A DNA stretch of 40,394 nt, from contig CAXTCN010000040.1 in NCBI GenBank assembly GCA_964242575.1, positions 1 through 40,394 of the forward strand. The letters run 5' to 3'. The position numbers and the translations under genes are program-made. Under the pieces are notes generated by a model. That model saw only the letters and a program-made list of their open reading frames with translations. It had not been told where the DNA came from and did not search any database. The number at the start of each line of letters is the position of its first letter. Positions within the stretch are counted from its first letter, which is position 1. Positions 40,381-40,394 of the stretch are shown one piece after another. Source of the stretch: JANPPS01 sp964242575. Its GTDB lineage: Bacteria; Pseudomonadota; Alphaproteobacteria; Acetobacterales; Acetobacteraceae.

Positions 40381-40394
40381 CCACCTTGCGGCTT

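Noticed and set aside
1..40394. CRISPR array, tRNA/rRNA genes, insertion sequences, prophage or toxin-antitoxin pair
   Set aside because: No regularly spaced repeats, no cloverleaf or rRNA-like stretch, and no transposase, integrase or toxin-like gene could be seen.

Overview
The window is GC-rich bacterial chromosomal DNA from an alphaproteobacterium, most likely of the Rhodospirillales/Acetobacteraceae. I infer this from gene order and protein style (dgt-argS-SPOR-nagZ-M50 protease-scpA-scpB-tatB-tatC-serS; a HisKA_2 kinase; an alphaproteobacterial squalene/phytoene synthase-like protein), not from a marker gene. No rRNA, tRNA, CRISPR array, transposase or phage gene was found. Genes are tightly packed. 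Many junctions are 4-bp GTGA or ATGA overlaps, so several start codons are set by the upstream stop codon.

Left part (1-8.5 kb): a small membrane protein; an OmpR-type response regulator/histidine kinase pair divergent from a periplasmic EF-hand protein; a kynurenine-formamidase-like hydrolase; and, on the minus strand, cupin, glycosyltransferase, biuret hydrolase (BiuH) and allophanate hydrolase (AtzF). BiuH plus AtzF should take biuret through allophanate to ammonia and CO2. A gene-poor stretch (8.0-8.5 kb) precedes an orphan GAF/HisKA_2 kinase.

Core part (9.6-24 kb): xth and erpA on the minus strand, then a long plus-strand housekeeping run. It contains dNTPase, ArgRS, SPOR protein, NagZ, site-2 protease, ScpA, ScpB, TatB, TatC and SerRS, covering tRNA charging, cell-wall recycling, chromosome condensation and Tat export. 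A DUF815 ATPase converges on serS. yajC follows, but acyltransferase and sodB genes sit where secD/secF are often found, before the squalene/phytoene synthase-like gene. No tatA lies beside tatB.

Right part (24-37 kb): two minus-strand coupled groups, PF20091-type esterase with a leaderless solute-binding-fold protein, and gamma-glutamyltransferase-TrmO-amidase. A plus-strand catabolic run follows: glycosyltransferase, DgoK, DgoA, a PcaD-PcaC fusion, a CUT1-type ABC ATPase without permeases, an SDR and an Ldh-type dehydrogenase. This looks like a sugar-acid route ending in KDPGal cleavage with borrowed lactonase/decarboxylase parts.

Tail (37-40.4 kb): a glycine-rich small protein, a secreted protein of unknown function, an RlpA-like DPBB protein, a 69-residue hypothetical gene, about 0.5 kb without a convincing gene, and a PPK2-family polyphosphate kinase. 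I did not find a clearly new defence or mobile system. The most interesting units are the biuret module and the hybrid sugar-acid cluster.
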